Source: Streptomyces sp. NBC_01429 (lineage in GTDB: Bacteria > Actinomycetota > Actinomycetes > Streptomycetales > Streptomycetaceae). Taken from it: 64,000 nt of DNA. Position numbers and translations under genes: made by a program. Positions within the stretch are counted from its first letter, which is position 1, and every line of letters starts with the position of its first letter. The notes beneath the pieces were generated by a model that searched no databases, was not told the DNA's origin, and saw only the letters and a list, made by a program, of their open reading frames with translations. Below are positions 63,550 to 64,000 of the stretch, in pieces. The DNA is taken from NCBI RefSeq assembly GCF_036231945.1, contig NZ_CP109599.1, positions 8,014,362 through 8,078,361 on the forward strand. The letters are read 5' to 3'.

Positions 63550-63783
63550 ATTTGACTGGTAGAGCAGACAGGCGCGCCTTGGGTATAGAGAGAAGGTGTA
63601 AGTGAAATCACCAACACCTACCCAGGTATGCGACACGATGCACTGGTTGGCGTTTAGTCCAGATGGCAGTGAGGTGGAATCTCAATCGGCACCCCAGTTC
63701 CAGGCAGTGATGCACGGGGAAGGTTCGGCCCATATGATCCGCCTGACGCAGGATCACGACGCCCCTCATCTCCGTAGCCAGCC

Positions 63784-64000
63784 GCCCGCGCAGCGGGCCA
63801 ACAGGAACTCCAATTAGCGGAAGAGTAAGTGACGACCGGTTGATCAAGGCCGTGGCCCGTAGCGGAGCGGAGGGGCGTTCAGGCCGCTTGCGGCCTATTG
63901 AATTCCGGAGGAATTTTAATTGTAATTCCGGAGGAATTACATAAAGCCCGTAGGGCTTTATCGTCTTTACGGTCCGTAGGACCGTGCGTCGTTCCTCCGG
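63784..64000. other. Telomere-like array of hairpins with GNA loops
   Basis: Hairpins in close order: GCCCGC-GCA-GCGGGC (63784-63798), AGGCCGC-TT-GCGGCCT (63881-63896), AATTCC-GGA-GGAATT (63901-63915), TGTAATTCC-GGA-GGAATTACA (63921-63941), ATAAAGCCC-GTA-GGGCTTTAT (63941-63961), ACGGTCC-GTA-GGACCGT (63969-63985), then an unfinished arm to 64000. Packed palindromes with GNA loops are the hallmark of Streptomyces telomere 3' overhangs. The A/T-rich stems are not those of the canonical chromosomal telomere. The true terminus is not visible in the window. Confidence 0.6.

Noticed and set aside
63602..63817. A 71-codon frame on the plus strand and a 79-codon frame on the minus strand
   Set aside because: Neither has a convincing ribosome site or family, and the first runs into the GCA-loop hairpin of the terminal array.
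1..64000. tRNA, rRNA genes and CRISPR arrays
   Set aside because: None recognised on reading both strands; a tRNA scan would be needed to exclude divergent tRNAs.

Overview
The window is high-GC actinobacterial DNA and almost certainly Streptomyces. Codon third positions are strongly G/C, Shine-Dalgarno boxes are GGAGG-like, GTG starts are common, and many Streptomyces-type families occur (DUF6479, DUF6131, DUF6328, LAXTG surface protein, MmcQ, F420/LLM oxidoreductase, tap-tpg). Many truncated genes, transposon remnants and a telomere-replication operon, plus a run of closely packed hairpins at the right edge, suggest the subterminal part of a linear replicon (chromosome arm or linear plasmid), with the terminus close to or just beyond base 64000.

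Left part (1-31.9 kb) is accessory chromosome-arm DNA. It holds regulator/enzyme pairs: MFS plus TetR at 4.9-6.8 kb, SDR plus LysR at 7.0-8.7 kb. A redox and stress block runs from 9.4 to 20 kb (DUF421 protein, broken LLM oxidoreductase, phosphoketolase, Dps, aldehyde dehydrogenase, DJ-1/PfpI protein, frameshifted flavodoxin-type reductase, zinc alcohol dehydrogenase). A full-length bacterial homologue of the eukaryotic Rho GDP-dissociation inhibitor lies at 20.9 kb. A series follows of a broken hydrolase, rarA with an amber stop, two MmcQ/YjbR proteins, AraC, VOC and NTF2-like proteins, a quinone oxidoreductase, a carboxylesterase and an RsbW-like kinase. Remnants of ilvB, a SigJ-type sigma factor, an integrase and a TetR gene are scattered between them.

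Middle part (32-41.7 kb) is a mosaic of mobile-element scars: a MerR gene fused to a TolB-propeller scrap and an IS5 remnant, a Tn554-like recombinase pair with its junction deleted, a DinB gene between ~92-bp inverted repeats, and half of a Tn3-family transposase. A TetR-MFS-FAD monooxygenase cassette resembling a drug-resistance unit follows; its right end truncates a small membrane-protein gene.

Right part (41.6-64 kb) carries the telomere machinery. A DEAH helicase is divergent from a two-gene operon encoding a Tap-like protein, with an XRE-type HTH and motifs resembling DNA polymerase motifs A, B and C, and a Tpg-like terminal protein, overlapping by one base. A 2767-bp transposon with 20-bp perfect terminal inverted repeats and a 7-bp target duplication sits exactly in the loop of the tpg terminator hairpin. 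Further right come a MerR-PP2C fusion, a complete IS1182-like element, a MarR/NmrA pair, a collapsed tniA-tniB-tniQ operon, plasmid-type hypothetical genes, a TetR/SDR/beta-propeller/Ig-like gene group sharing an operator sequence, scraps of ligD-type ligase, MFS and trxB genes, and the terminal hairpin array. Five of its hairpins have GNA trinucleotide loops (GCA, GGA, GTA), as in Streptomyces telomeres, but with unusual A/T-rich stems.

Numerous genes are disabled by one base only (amber/ochre stops, single-base frameshifts), which means either recent decay under relaxed selection or sequence errors. All functional assignments are from reading the sequence; no database search was run.
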